64,000 bases of DNA from Flavobacterium amniphilum. GTDB lineage: Bacteria; Bacteroidota; Bacteroidia; Flavobacteriales; Flavobacteriaceae. The stretch lies in assembly GCF_023634845.1 (NCBI RefSeq), contig NZ_JAMLJL010000001.1, positions 248,001 through 312,000 of the forward strand. Reading direction: 5' to 3'. Both the position numbers and the translations under genes were made by a program. Position 1 is the stretch's first letter, and the number at the start of each line of letters is the position of its first letter. Under the pieces are notes generated by a model that saw only the letters and a program-made list of their open reading frames with translations, made no database searches and was not told where the DNA came from. Below are positions 34,509-43,369 of the stretch, piece by piece.

Positions 34509-36380
34509 ATGTTTTTAGATAAGTATGATGTAATTGTGGTTGGTGCAGGTCACGCCGGTTGTGAAGCTGCTGCTGCTGCTGCAAATTTAGGAAGTAAAAC
34601 ATTATTGGTTACAATGAGTTTGCAGAACATTGCGCAAATGTCTTGTAACCCTGCTATGGGTGGAATCGCAAAAGGACAAATTGTTCGTGAGATTGATGCT
34701 CTTGGTGGTTATTCTGGCATTGTGTCTGACAGAACTGCGATTCAGTTCAAAATGCTGAACAAGTCAAAAGGTCCCGCTATGTGGTCTCCGCGTGTACAAA
34801 GTGACCGTATGCGTTTCTCTGAAGAATGGCGCTTAATGCTTGAGCAAACCCCTAACCTAGATTTTTATCAAGAAATGGCATCGGGAATTATTGCAGAAGC
34901 TGGAAAGGTTATTGGTATTAAAACAGCACTTGGATTGAGTATTTATGCGAAGACAATAGTGCTTACCAATGGTACTTTTTTGAACGGTTTAATTCATATT
35001 GGTGATAAACAATTTGGTGGAGGTCGAGCTGGAGAGAGTGCTTCTTATGGAATTACTGAAGATTTGGTTAATCTGGGTTTTCAAGCAGGAAGAATGAAAA
35101 CCGGAACTCCTCCCCGTGTCGATGGTCGCTCTTTGGATTATTCAAAAATGCGTGTTGAACCAGGTGATGAAAACCCTTCTAAATTTTCATATTCAAATCT
35201 TAGCCGCCCTTTGACTGTTCAAAGGGATTGTCATATGACGTATACTTCCCCTTTAGTGCATGATTTATTGCGCGAAGGTTTTGAGCGTTCTCCTATGTTT
35301 AATGGAAGAATAAAATCACTAGGGCCAAGATACTGCCCATCGATTGAAGATAAAATCAATCGATTTGCTGATAAAGACCGTCACCAACTTTTTGTCGAAC
35401 CGGAAGGTTGGAATACGGTTGAAGTTTATGTAAACGGATTTTCTACTTCGCTACCGGAAGATGTTCAGTTTAAGGCGTTGCGTTCAGTGGAAGGTTTTGA
35501 AAATGTAAAATTCTTCCGCGCAGGTTATGCTATCGAATATGACTACTTCCCTCCTACTCAATTAAAACATACACTAGAAACTAAATTGGTTGAAGGTTTA
35601 TATTTTGCCGGTCAAATTAATGGAACTACCGGTTATGAAGAAGCAGCTTCTCAAGGTTTGATTGCTGGAATTAATGCCGCTCTAAAATCTCAGGAACGTG
35701 AAGAATTTACTCTAAAACGTGACGAAGCTTATATTGGTGTTTTAATTGATGATCTTATTACAAAAGGTACAGAAGAACCTTACCGTATGTTTACCTCACG
35801 TGCAGAGTATAGAACTTTGTTACGTCAGGATAATGCCGATTTTAGATTAACACCAATGTCACATAAAATTGGTTTAGCTTCTGAGGACCGTATGCGCCGT
35901 ATGGAATATAAATTCAATGAAGCCGATAAAATGGTTTCTTTCTTCAAGGAAACTTCTATTTCGATTGGTGAAGCAAATCCGGTTTTAGAAGCAAAAGAAA
36001 GTTCGCTTATTTCGCAAGGTGATAAAATGTTTAAAATTTTCTCAAGACCTCAAATTGATATGGATGATATGTTGAAATTTGAAAAGGTTAATGAGTATGC
36101 TACAGAAAATGATTTAGATTCTGAAATTTTAGAACAAGCTGAAATTCAGGTGAAGTATTCGGGATATATTGAAAAGGAACGTACCAATGCAGAAAAGTTA
36201 CATCGTCTTGAAAATATCCGTATTCCGGATAATTTTGATTATGATGTTTTAAAATCTCTTTCTTATGAAGCCAGAGAAAAATTAAAGAAAATCCGTCCTG
36301 TGACAATTTCACAGGCATCACGCATAAGCGGAGTTTCACCTAACGATATTTCAGTATTGTTAGTTTTTATGGGTAGATAA
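34509..36380 (+). CDS. mnmG: tRNA uridine-5-carboxymethylaminomethyl modification enzyme MnmG
   Basis: A 623-residue FAD protein that, with MnmE, modifies the wobble uridine of several tRNAs. The dinucleotide motif is VIVVGAGHAGCEAAAAAANLG at the N-terminus; the family segments CNPAMGGIAKG and TGTPPRVDGR follow, and the C-terminal helical domain is complete. The start at 34509 (MFLDKYDVIVV) is right; the open frame upstream is parS sequence read as protein. The gene (gidA) is classically close to parS and oriC in bacteria. Confidence 0.96.
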   Translation: MFLDKYDVIVVGAGHAGCEAAAAAANLGSKTLLVTMSLQNIAQMSCNPAMGGIAKGQIVREIDALGGYSGIVSDRTAIQFKMLNKSKGPAMWSPRVQSDRMRFSEEWRLMLEQTPNLDFYQEMASGIIAEAGKVIGIKTALGLSIYAKTIVLTNGTFLNGLIHIGDKQFGGGRAGESASYGITEDLVNLGFQAGRMKTGTPPRVDGRSLDYSKMRVEPGDENPSKFSYSNLSRPLTVQRDCHMTYTSPLVHDLLREGFERSPMFNGRIKSLGPRYCPSIEDKINRFADKDRHQLFVEPEGWNTVEVYVNGFSTSLPEDVQFKALRSVEGFENVKFFRAGYAIEYDYFPPTQLKHTLETKLVEGLYFAGQINGTTGYEEAASQGLIAGINAALKSQEREEFTLKRDEAYIGVLIDDLITKGTEEPYRMFTSRAEYRTLLRQDNADFRLTPMSHKIGLASEDRMRRMEYKFNEADKMVSFFKETSISIGEANPVLEAKESSLISQGDKMFKIFSRPQIDMDDMLKFEKVNEYATENDLDSEILEQAEIQVKYSGYIEKERTNAEKLHRLENIRIPDNFDYDVLKSLSYEAREKLKKIRPVTISQASRISGVSPNDISVLLVFMGR

Positions 36381-36385
36381 ATGTA

Positions 36386-36426
36386 ATGCGGACACAAGTG
36401 TAAATTTTGTGATCCGTATTTGCTTT
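36386..36426 (+). terminator. Imperfect terminator after mnmG
   Basis: An imperfect stem (ATGCGGA.CACAA against TTGTGATCCGTAT) with one bulge and one G-T pair, then TTGCTTTT. It is weak but placed right. Confidence 0.45.
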
Positions 36427-36430
36427 TAAA

Positions 36431-36446
36431 TGTTTCACGTGGAACT
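36431..36446. other. parS-like site 5 (15 of 16 bases)
   Basis: TGTTTCACGTGGAACT, one base off the asymmetric parS form TGTTTCACGTGGAACA. It lies just before the SH3-like gene. Confidence 0.65.
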
Positions 36447-36452
36447 CTAAAA

Positions 36453-36803
36453 ATGAAATTAAAAGTTATTCAATCGTATCAGGAGCAATATTTGAACCCA
36501 ATAATTTTGAATGTTGGTGATAAAGTTGTTTTGGGAAACGAAGAAACAGAAGAAAATTGGAAAGGTTGGGTTTGGGCAGAAATCAAGAATAATTCAGGAT
36601 GGATTCCAATGCAGATTGTTGAGTTTTCTTTTGACCGAAAATCAGGTATTATAAAAAAAGATTATTCTGCACAAGAATTAACTGTTATTGTAAATGACAT
36701 AGTTATTCTTATCGAATCTCTCAATGGTTGGCTTTGGGTCAAAAGCTGTCAGACTAATAAGGAAGGATGGTTTCCTTCAGAATGTGTTGACCTATCAAAT
36801 TAA
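36453..36803 (+). CDS. Small SH3-like domain protein
   Basis: A 116-residue protein with two SH3-type halves: residues 1-55 (KVIQSYQEQYLNP...NWKGWVWAEIKNNSGWIPMQIV) and residues 63-114 (KDYSAQELTVIVND...NGWLWVKSCQTNKEGWFPSECV). Each ends in the GWI/FP signature of SH3 folds. It has no signal peptide, so it is cytoplasmic. The function is unknown. The ATG at 36453 is chosen; the frame upstream (MLLNVSRGT) is parS sequence. Confidence 0.78.
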   Translation: MKLKVIQSYQEQYLNPIILNVGDKVVLGNEETEENWKGWVWAEIKNNSGWIPMQIVEFSFDRKSGIIKKDYSAQELTVIVNDIVILIESLNGWLWVKSCQTNKEGWFPSECVDLSN

Positions 36804-36828
36804 TTTTATAAAAGTATTAATACATATA

Positions 36829-37677
36829 ATGAATTTTTCAAATCAAAACGTTTACATCAAAGTTAAGGATCATTCGGTTTCGGGTGAACATTTCGAATTA
36901 TTACTGGATGAAGATTTACAATTATTAAAAACACACCCACAACCCAAATTGCAAAATTTAGGAAAGTATTACGAAAGCGATGATTATATTTCGCACACAG
37001 ATTCTAAACGTTCCTTTTTTGAAAAGCTATATCATATTGTTAAATCCTATTCGTTAAAGAGAAAAGTTGGATTGATTACTTCATTTTATCCTGCAAAAGG
37101 TAGTTTATTGGATATTGGAGCCGGTACAGGTGATTTTTTGGTTACTGCTAAAGTTCAAGGTTGGAAAACAACTGGTATAGAACCCAACAAAAATGCAAAA
37201 AATCTTGCTATTTCTAAGGGTATAGGCTTCGAAAAGTCAATTGAAAGTATTGAAAAACAGCAATTTGACGTGATTACGATGTGGCACGTTATGGAGCATG
37301 TGCCGGATGTTGTACACCAAATCAAAGAATTAAAACGATTATTAAAGCCAGATGGTACGATAATTATCGCTGTACCGAATTATAAGTCATACGATGCAAC
37401 TTATTATAAAGAATTTTGGGCAGCTTATGATGTACCGAGACATTTATGGCATTTTTCCAAATTGGGCATTTCGAAGTTGGCTGAAAATGAAAATATGAAA
37501 TTGGTAAAAACGCTTCCAATGATTTTTGACAGTTTTTATGTTTCACTTTTGTCCGAGAAATACAAAACCGGGAAAATGAATTTTTTTAAAGCTTTTTGGA
37601 TTGGATTACGTTCGAATTTAAAAGCGCGTAATACAAAAGAGTATTCATCCCACATTTACATCATTAAAAACTCTTAA
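36829..37677 (+). CDS. Class I SAM-dependent methyltransferase
   Basis: A 282-residue methyltransferase. The SAM site is LLDIGAGTGDFLVTAKVQGW and TTGIEPN (about residues 95-125), followed by ITMWHVMEHVPD at motif IV and an extended tail. The N-terminal 90 residues are not a known methyltransferase part. The substrate is unknown. The start MNFSNQNVYIKV follows the SH3-like gene by 25 bp, so the two are probably co-transcribed. Confidence 0.85.
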   Translation: MNFSNQNVYIKVKDHSVSGEHFELLLDEDLQLLKTHPQPKLQNLGKYYESDDYISHTDSKRSFFEKLYHIVKSYSLKRKVGLITSFYPAKGSLLDIGAGTGDFLVTAKVQGWKTTGIEPNKNAKNLAISKGIGFEKSIESIEKQQFDVITMWHVMEHVPDVVHQIKELKRLLKPDGTIIIAVPNYKSYDATYYKEFWAAYDVPRHLWHFSKLGISKLAENENMKLVKTLPMIFDSFYVSLLSEKYKTGKMNFFKAFWIGLRSNLKARNTKEYSSHIYIIKNS

Positions 37678-37724
37678 AACGCATTTTAAAGCGATTTTAA
37701 GCGATTTTTAGATGTTAAACACAG

Positions 37725-37750
37725 AAACACATTCCGTGTTTTTGTTTTTA
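37725..37750 (+). terminator. Possible terminator after the methyltransferase gene
   Basis: A short 6-bp stem AAACAC/GTGTTT with a 5-nt loop and a T-rich tail. Just upstream the string AAGCGATTTT occurs twice in tandem. Confidence 0.4.
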
Positions 37751-37929
37751 GCTGTAATTAAGTCTGTGAAAGCTTGTTTTTATTGAGATTTTCAATAGGA
37801 ATGAGAATTGTATAAATAAAATTTATAGTTGATATTTCTCTCTTTTTTTCAAAAAATCAGAGAAAGAAATATAGATTATAAAAAAATAGTATTTTTACCA
37901 AAATTTAAAAATTAACTGAAATTTATAAA

Positions 37930-38508
37930 ATGAAAAAAATTGTAGTATTAGCAGCTATTTTGTTTTCTGTCGTAGCATGTGACAAAGCACCGGAAGCGAA
38001 AGAGTTTAAAACAGCATACATTGACACTGTGAAATTGATGGAAGAATATACTGAAATCAAAGAATTAGAAGAAAAATTCAAAACTAAAGGACAGGTAAAA
38101 GGGCGCGAACTGCAAATTGAAGCTAAAAAACTTGAAGCTGCAAAAGAAAATCTTCAACGAAATGCCATGGCTAAAGGTCAAGAATGGGCGCAAAGAGAAT
38201 ATGCTAGTTTGCAACAACGTGCACAGCAATTGGCTTATGCTGAACAATCTATAGCACAGGAATTACAAATGGAAGGTGGAACACAAAGAGATTCTGTTGT
38301 AAAAGATGTGAGAGAATTTATCAAAAATTACGGTAAGCAAAAAGGTTATGATTATGTTTTCGGAACTGGAGACGCCGCAACAGTATTATACGCTAAGGAT
38401 TCATACGATATCACTAAAGAAGTGATTAAATTGTTAAACGACCGTTACGCTTCTAAAGATAAATCTGAAGTTAAAAAGGATGAAAAGAAAGAAGAAGTTA
38501 AGAAGTAA
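37930..38508 (+). CDS. OmpH/Skp-like periplasmic chaperone, lipoprotein
   Basis: A 192-residue protein with a lipoprotein signal (LFSVVAC, Cys at about residue 17). The mature part is a long helical hairpin rich in Glu, Lys and Ala (residues 35-110), then the conserved GKQKGYDYVFGTG segment near residue 140. This is the Skp fold, which holds outer-membrane proteins in the periplasm. The C-terminus is a short Lys/Glu run. It is a single gene followed by a good terminator. Confidence 0.88.
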   Translation: MKKIVVLAAILFSVVACDKAPEAKEFKTAYIDTVKLMEEYTEIKELEEKFKTKGQVKGRELQIEAKKLEAAKENLQRNAMAKGQEWAQREYASLQQRAQQLAYAEQSIAQELQMEGGTQRDSVVKDVREFIKNYGKQKGYDYVFGTGDAATVLYAKDSYDITKEVIKLLNDRYASKDKSEVKKDEKKEEVKK

Positions 38509-38530
38509 TTTACTTCTCTTTTAAGATATT

Positions 38531-38561
38531 GCCTTCAAATTTTGTTTGAAGGCTTTTTTTT
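38531..38561 (+). terminator. Terminator after the OmpH-like gene
   Basis: A 9-bp stem GCCTTCAAA/TTTGAAGGC with a 5-nt loop, followed by a run of T. Confidence 0.9.
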
Positions 38562-38577
38562 GTTTTCACGTGGAACA
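38562..38577. other. parS-like site 6 (14 of 16 bases)
   Basis: GTTTTCACGTGGAACA, two mismatches at the left end, lying between the terminator and the helicase gene. Confidence 0.45.
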
Positions 38578-38643
38578 ATATACTCCTGTATAATCTATTT
38601 ATCACTTTATTTTCAATATTTTAACCTTTTAATTATAAGCCAA

Positions 38644-40908
38644 ATGCAAACTATTTCATCAGAAGCCAAGTACACTTTACAATTTATCAATCAAACTAAA
38701 CGTAATATTTTCCTTACAGGAAAAGCAGGTACCGGAAAAACTACTTTGTTACGTGATATTCTTAAAACGACACATAAAAATGTTGTGGTTGTTGCTCCTA
38801 CGGGTATTGCAGCACTGAATGCGGGCGGTGTGACTATTCATTCTTTGTTCCAGTTACCTTTTGCCGCCTTTCTTCCCGATTACAGCGAACCAAAATTTAC
38901 TGAATTTTCCAAATTTGAATCCCGCAGCACTTTAGCCAGGCATTTCAAAATGAATAGCTTAAAGAAATCTGTCCTCAGAAATTTAGAATTACTGATTATC
39001 GATGAAGTTAGTATGCTTCGTGCAGATTTGCTTGATGCCATGGATTTTATGCTGCAGCATGTACGGAAAAATAAAGAAGCTTTCGGAGGTGTTCAGGTGC
39101 TTTTTATTGGAGATTTGCTTCAGCTTCCGCCTGTTATAAAGGAAGATGAATGGCAAGTTCTCCGTCAATTTTACAAAGGAAAATATTTTTTCCATTCGCA
39201 TGTGATCCAACAAAAACCACCACTATACATCGAATTGTCTAAAATTTTCCGTCAAACCGACGATACCTTTATATCGATTTTGAATAATCTGCGTAATAAT
39301 CAGGTAACCCTAACTGATATTTCCACATTGAACCAGTATGTAAATGCAAAATTTGATTCGAAAATAAACCTTGGATTTATAACCATTACCACGCATAATT
39401 ATAAGGCAGATTCATTGAATACCAAATCTTTAAGTGATTTACAAGGCCAGCAAAAGTCATATTATCCTGAAGTTATCGGTGATTTTCCTGAAAAAATTTT
39501 TCCGGTTGATTCCGAATTGAATCTTAAAGTGGGTGCACAAATTATGTTCATTAAGAATGATTTGTCTGTTGAAAAAAGGTTCTTCAACGGGAAGATGGGT
39601 GTGATTGAATCGCTTTCCGATGAAGAAATTATGGTTCGCTTTGATGATAATTCCACTATTCTGGTTGAAAAATATGAATGGCAGAATATAAAGTACTCGT
39701 TAAATATTGATACTAAGGAAATTGAAGAAGAAGTTCTTGGGACTTTTGTCCACTACCCTATTAAATTGGCTTGGGCGATAACAGTGCATAAGAGTCAAGG
39801 GATGACTTTTGACAAAGCTGCGCTTGATGTATCACAAGTTTTTCTACCCGGGCAGGCATATGTAGCTTTATCGCGTTTGCGTTCCTTAAACGGGCTTATT
39901 TTGCTTTCTCCATTACAAATGAATGGCATTTCCTCCGATTCGGATGTAATGGATTATTCGGTTCATAAAGCAGACGAATCTTTATTAGCGACTTCATTGC
40001 AAACTGAGACACAAACTTTTTTGGCAGGTTATCTCAAATCGGCATTCGATTGGCAAAATTTGACACAGGAATGGCGGAATTATCAATTCAGTCATGACGA
40101 TAAATCCGGGAAAAACCAGCATTTTATCTGGGCCAAAAAGCATACTGAACTATTAGTTGATTTAGCTGAAGCATCCCGTAAATTCAGATCACAGTTGGAT
40201 CAGTTGTTTTCACGTGAAACGATTGATTACGAATTTATTGAAGTCAGAATCATTGCAGCTTATGATTATTTTTTCCCAAAACTGGATGCATTTGTTTTTG
40301 AAGTTCTATGGAAATTGGAAGAAGTTAAGCGGTTAAAAAAGCACAAAGCCATTTATGAAGAATTATTGGTTTTGGAAGAATTTCAGATCAAATCGGTTTT
40401 GGATTTGATGAAGGCAGTTTTGTTGATTAGGAATATTGCCTCCGGAGAAATAATTTCTAAGGAAAATCTGACTTCTGATAAGATTAAATCTTATAAAATC
40501 AACAAGTTAGAATTAGTTCGTAATGAGTTTAAAAAACTTAATCACAGCTTGATAGATGACTCTGTTGATGAAAACCGTTACTCAAAAAAATCAAAAAAAG
40601 AGAAAGAAGCCAAAAAATCAACTACTGAGATAACTTTTGAATTATGGAAAGAAAATAATTCGCTCAAAGATATAGCGGTTATAAGAAAATTCAGCATGCA
40701 AACCATTATTGGACATATGGTTAAGTTAATTGAAGCCGGAAAGGTTTCAATACTGGAATTACTTCCGGATGACAAAATCAAAGAACTTGAAAAAGCATTC
40801 GAAGATTATCAAGAAGATACTTTGAATCCGCTGAAAGAAAAATACGGAGACCAATTTACCTGGGATGAATTAAAGATGTACAGAGCAAACATTCTATCCG
40901 GTAAATAA
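38644..40908 (+). CDS. PIF1/RecD-type DNA helicase with C-terminal HTH
   Basis: A 754-residue superfamily 1B helicase. Walker A is LTGKAGTGKTTLLRDI (about residues 20-35) and Walker B is LLIIDEVSMLR. Motifs V and VI are near TVHKSQGMTFDKAAL and YVALSRLRSLNGL (about 380-430). The C-terminal part (SLKDIAVIRKFSMQTIIGHMVKL, about 680-705) is an HTH_40-like helical domain. The start MQTISSEAKYTL at 38644 fits the family; the open frame upstream spans parS-like sequence. Such helicases unwind D-loops or RNA-DNA hybrids. Confidence 0.88.
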   Translation: MQTISSEAKYTLQFINQTKRNIFLTGKAGTGKTTLLRDILKTTHKNVVVVAPTGIAALNAGGVTIHSLFQLPFAAFLPDYSEPKFTEFSKFESRSTLARHFKMNSLKKSVLRNLELLIIDEVSMLRADLLDAMDFMLQHVRKNKEAFGGVQVLFIGDLLQLPPVIKEDEWQVLRQFYKGKYFFHSHVIQQKPPLYIELSKIFRQTDDTFISILNNLRNNQVTLTDISTLNQYVNAKFDSKINLGFITITTHNYKADSLNTKSLSDLQGQQKSYYPEVIGDFPEKIFPVDSELNLKVGAQIMFIKNDLSVEKRFFNGKMGVIESLSDEEIMVRFDDNSTILVEKYEWQNIKYSLNIDTKEIEEEVLGTFVHYPIKLAWAITVHKSQGMTFDKAALDVSQVFLPGQAYVALSRLRSLNGLILLSPLQMNGISSDSDVMDYSVHKADESLLATSLQTETQTFLAGYLKSAFDWQNLTQEWRNYQFSHDDKSGKNQHFIWAKKHTELLVDLAEASRKFRSQLDQLFSRETIDYEFIEVRIIAAYDYFFPKLDAFVFEVLWKLEEVKRLKKHKAIYEELLVLEEFQIKSVLDLMKAVLLIRNIASGEIISKENLTSDKIKSYKINKLELVRNEFKKLNHSLIDDSVDENRYSKKSKKEKEAKKSTTEITFELWKENNSLKDIAVIRKFSMQTIIGHMVKLIEAGKVSILELLPDDKIKELEKAFEDYQEDTLNPLKEKYGDQFTWDELKMYRANILSGK
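40206..40221. other. parS-like core inside the helicase gene (13 of 16 bases)
   Basis: GTTTTCACGTGAAACG: the inner 13 bases match the parS core, the outer three do not. It may be chance. Confidence 0.3.
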
Positions 40909-40915
40909 AACAAAA

Positions 40916-40947
40916 GTGAGGAATACATTTTCAATTGTATTCCTCAC
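40916..40947 (-). terminator. Terminator between the helicase and DoxX genes
   Basis: A 12-bp stem (GTGAGGAATACA with its complement) and an 8-nt loop; the tail on the minus strand is T-rich (CTTTTGTTTT). Confidence 0.75.
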
Positions 40948-40952
40948 CTATT

Positions 40953-41336
40953 CTATTGTAAAAGATAAACGCCAAAAACAGCCGAAGCAAAATAGATGGC
41001 AATTGTTCTGGCTCCATCATAATCTTTGGCAACACGCTGTCCGAACAAAAGCATCAACAATGTGATACATGAAACCGCAGCACCATATTTTCCAAAGACT
41101 GTTCCGCCGCTTACTGACATTTCTATGATTCCAACAATGCATAATAATCCGGCAATTAATTCAAAAACCAATAACGTTTTTAAGGCTAAATTTACTTTAC
41201 CATCAAAAACAGTTCCTGAAAAATGACCTTTAAGCCATTCTAAATTACCCTGAAAATCAGTAAACTTATCGTATCCTGATTGTAAAAAAGTAATTGCTAA
41301 AAAAAGCAATACCATTAATCCTGCTAAATTGTGCAT
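40953..41336 (-). CDS. DoxX family membrane protein
   Basis: A 127-residue protein with four hydrophobic helices. The N-terminal LLFLAITFLQSGYDKFTDFQGNL and the later LLMLLFGQRVAKDYDGAR match the DoxX layout. Function in this group is unsettled; members have been linked to quinone or thiol redox. It lies 4 bp after holB, so it is in an operon with the clamp-loader gene. Confidence 0.8.
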   Translation of the reverse strand: MHNLAGLMVLLFLAITFLQSGYDKFTDFQGNLEWLKGHFSGTVFDGKVNLALKTLLVFELIAGLLCIVGIIEMSVSGGTVFGKYGAAVSCITLLMLLFGQRVAKDYDGARTIAIYFASAVFGVYLLQ

Positions 41337-41340
41337 AAGT

Positions 41341-42489
41341 TTAATTTTTATGTATTAGACGTGTTAGTTTTATTGATAAATCGGTTAAAATAATTTTTGC
41401 ATTACCATTGCGCTCAATATGGTAAATAGCGTCCTGGATTTCTTTATAAATTTCGGTAATATTGTTTCCCGTCACAAAGGGAGCAAATTTATTCAGACTG
41501 AAATTAGCAATGCCGGTTTCAAAATAAACCAATTTATCTGCCTGATAATTAAGTAATAAAGCCTGTCTGAACATTTCAATACAGAAATGTAGAAATTTCT
41601 TTTGTGTTTCGCGTCCCAAACCGGCAATGAGTTCACTCCAGGAAATTAAATCCTGAATGGCCGAAGCATTCCCTTTTGCCCTGAAAGCTGCGCGTACCCA
41701 AGTAACAAACCATTCTTCAAATGATTGATTATCATTTTTATCGTCGCACAAACGTAATGCAATGTTGTAATTTCCCTGTGCTTTATGTGCGATCAGTTTG
41801 GCTTTCTTTTCTTCAATACTTTTGTATTCAATCAAATGGTTTGCGATTGCTTCTTCACTTAAGGCCGAAAAATGAAGTACCTGACAACGTGAACGGATCG
41901 TTTGGATTATATCTTCTTCATTTTCAGTTATTAAAATGAATAAAGTTTTATCGGTAGGTTCTTCCAGAAGCTTTAATAATTTGTTTGATGCAGCAACATT
42001 CAACTTGTCGGCCATCCAGATGATCATGACTTTGTAACCACCTTCATAGGATTTCAGGGAAAGTGACCGTAGGATTTCCTGTGCATCCTCAACCCTGATC
42101 TCTCCTTGTTTGTTCTGCACATTAAGCACTTTGTACCAATCAAATAGCCCACCATAAGGTTGTTCCAGTAAAAATTCACGCCAGTCATTTAAAAAATCAA
42201 GGCTTTTAGGTTTGGATTTTACTTCTTCGGTTGTTACTGTCGGATAAATGAAATGCAAATCAGGATGCGCGAAATGTTCAAACTTCAAATTACAGGCTTC
42301 ATTCCCTCCGGTATTTTCGTTTCCGGTATTGCTGCACAAAACAAATTGAGCATAGGCTATGGCCAGTGGTAAGACTCCACTTCCTTCCGGTCCCACAAAT
42401 AGTTGTGCATGAGGAATTCTTCCGGATGAAGCACTTCTTATCAAGTGGCTTTTTAAATGATCGTGACCAATAATTTGTTTAAAATGCAT
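41341..42489 (-). CDS. holB: DNA polymerase III delta' subunit (clamp loader)
   Basis: A 382-residue AAA+ protein. The P-loop is degenerate (GPEGSGVLPLA, no GKT), as expected for delta', which does not hydrolyse ATP. The SRC motif of clamp-loader subunits is present (TIRSRCQVLHF), and KVMIIWMADKLN marks Walker B. The zinc cysteines common in delta' are mostly lost (two Cys remain near residues 52 and 67). The -7 box ends 4 nt before the start codon. Confidence 0.9.
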   Translation of the reverse strand: MHFKQIIGHDHLKSHLIRSASSGRIPHAQLFVGPEGSGVLPLAIAYAQFVLCSNTGNENTGGNEACNLKFEHFAHPDLHFIYPTVTTEEVKSKPKSLDFLNDWREFLLEQPYGGLFDWYKVLNVQNKQGEIRVEDAQEILRSLSLKSYEGGYKVMIIWMADKLNVAASNKLLKLLEEPTDKTLFILITENEEDIIQTIRSRCQVLHFSALSEEAIANHLIEYKSIEEKKAKLIAHKAQGNYNIALRLCDDKNDNQSFEEWFVTWVRAAFRAKGNASAIQDLISWSELIAGLGRETQKKFLHFCIEMFRQALLLNYQADKLVYFETGIANFSLNKFAPFVTGNNITEIYKEIQDAIYHIERNGNAKIILTDLSIKLTRLIHKN

Positions 42490-42818
42490 ATTGCAAATAT
42501 AAAATATCTGGCTTTTAAAACCGTATCTGATTTTAATTTGATGTTGTTCATCGATAAAAAATGCAAGTTTTTAACCAAATATTGTTGATAAATATTTTTT
42601 ATTAGAAATATTTTAATATTTTTGCTCACGAATGAAATTTTATAAAAGCTTTATTTTTAAGGGTTTTTCAAATAAAATTCACAAAAAATTAACTCGCATC
42701 AAAACTTTGGCACGCTTTTGGTATGGATGATAAAAAATGAATGCATTAATTTTTTGTTAAAGTTTTTAAATCAAAAAGATGAGATTATACAAATATTCGC
42801 AAAAATGTTATGGAAAAC
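42490..42818. other. Intergenic region upstream of the motility operon
   Basis: About 330 bp. It contains the minus-strand holB promoter, a plus-strand box TATTTTTG (42617-42624) and a 32-codon frame right after it (42632-42730, MKFYKSFIFKGF...) that I do not accept as a gene on sequence alone. The rest is AT-rich and without a repeat that I can see. Confidence 0.4.
42494..42501 (-). promoter_or_regulatory. Promoter -7 element TATATTTG of holB, next to the start codon
   Basis: A perfect TAnnTTTG match that ends 4 nt before the holB ATG, so the mRNA would have no leader or almost none. Confidence 0.5.
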
Positions 42819-42848
42819 TTGTCAATTAAATTTAAAAACATATTTTTG
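42819..42848 (+). promoter_or_regulatory. Promoter of the rem/spr motility operon (TTG-N19-TATTTTTG)
   Basis: TTG at 42819-42821, 19 nt spacing and TATTTTTG at 42841-42848: both parts of the Bacteroidota promoter with correct spacing. The first gene starts 36 nt downstream. Confidence 0.75.
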
Positions 42849-42883
42849 AATAATTAGAGTTAAACTAAAATTTTGAATCAACC

Positions 42884-43321
42884 ATGAAAAAAATTATCTT
42901 CTTAGGCCTATTTATGCTTTTTGCTGTAGGTAATATTAATGCTCAGGCTAAAGGGAAGCCTAAAAGCATCATCAGCACGAATGCTGGAATCCGAAAATTT
43001 CACGAAAAGAGTGAATTGGAGGGTATGCAAAAAGGTCAATTACTTGAGTTATACATCGAAAGAATTAATTCTTTAGTAAATACACTTCCGTATATTGCTT
43101 TAACACACAAACCGGGTATCACAATGCAGGATGTTGGTATTCCTGACAACTCGGAGAACATCAAGGCGCTTGACGCTCAACAGGAAAACACAAGAACATT
43201 CTTAACTGCTACAGTAGAGTTTCAAAGATTAATGACACCGTATGCAGACAAAGGAAATCTTGTTTCTTCAATCTTATATTATGAATCAATGTTAAAAGAA
43301 TTGAATAGTTTTAATGAATAA
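42884..43321 (+). CDS. Secreted protein, first gene of the motility operon
   Basis: A 145-residue protein with a signal peptide cut after INAQ (about residue 20). The mature part is helical (ELEGMQKGQLLELYIERINSLV). I do not recognise a domain. By position it corresponds to the first of two genes that precede sprC in the F. johnsoniae operon (called remF/remG in the literature as I recall), so a role in gliding is inferred from synteny only. The next gene follows after 48 bp. Confidence 0.75.
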   Translation: MKKIIFLGLFMLFAVGNINAQAKGKPKSIISTNAGIRKFHEKSELEGMQKGQLLELYIERINSLVNTLPYIALTHKPGITMQDVGIPDNSENIKALDAQQENTRTFLTATVEFQRLMTPYADKGNLVSSILYYESMLKELNSFNE

Positions 43322-43369
43322 TTAAAAATATTTTTTAATTTTAGTTAATAATTTCTAAATCCAATCCCC

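Noticed and set aside
36420-36452. Extension of the SH3-like gene upstream
   Set aside because: The residues (MLLNVSRGT) come from a parS-like site and match nothing in the family.
38542-38643. Extension of the helicase upstream
   Set aside because: The frame runs through a terminator tail and a parS-like site, and the helicase family begins at MQTISSEAKYTL.
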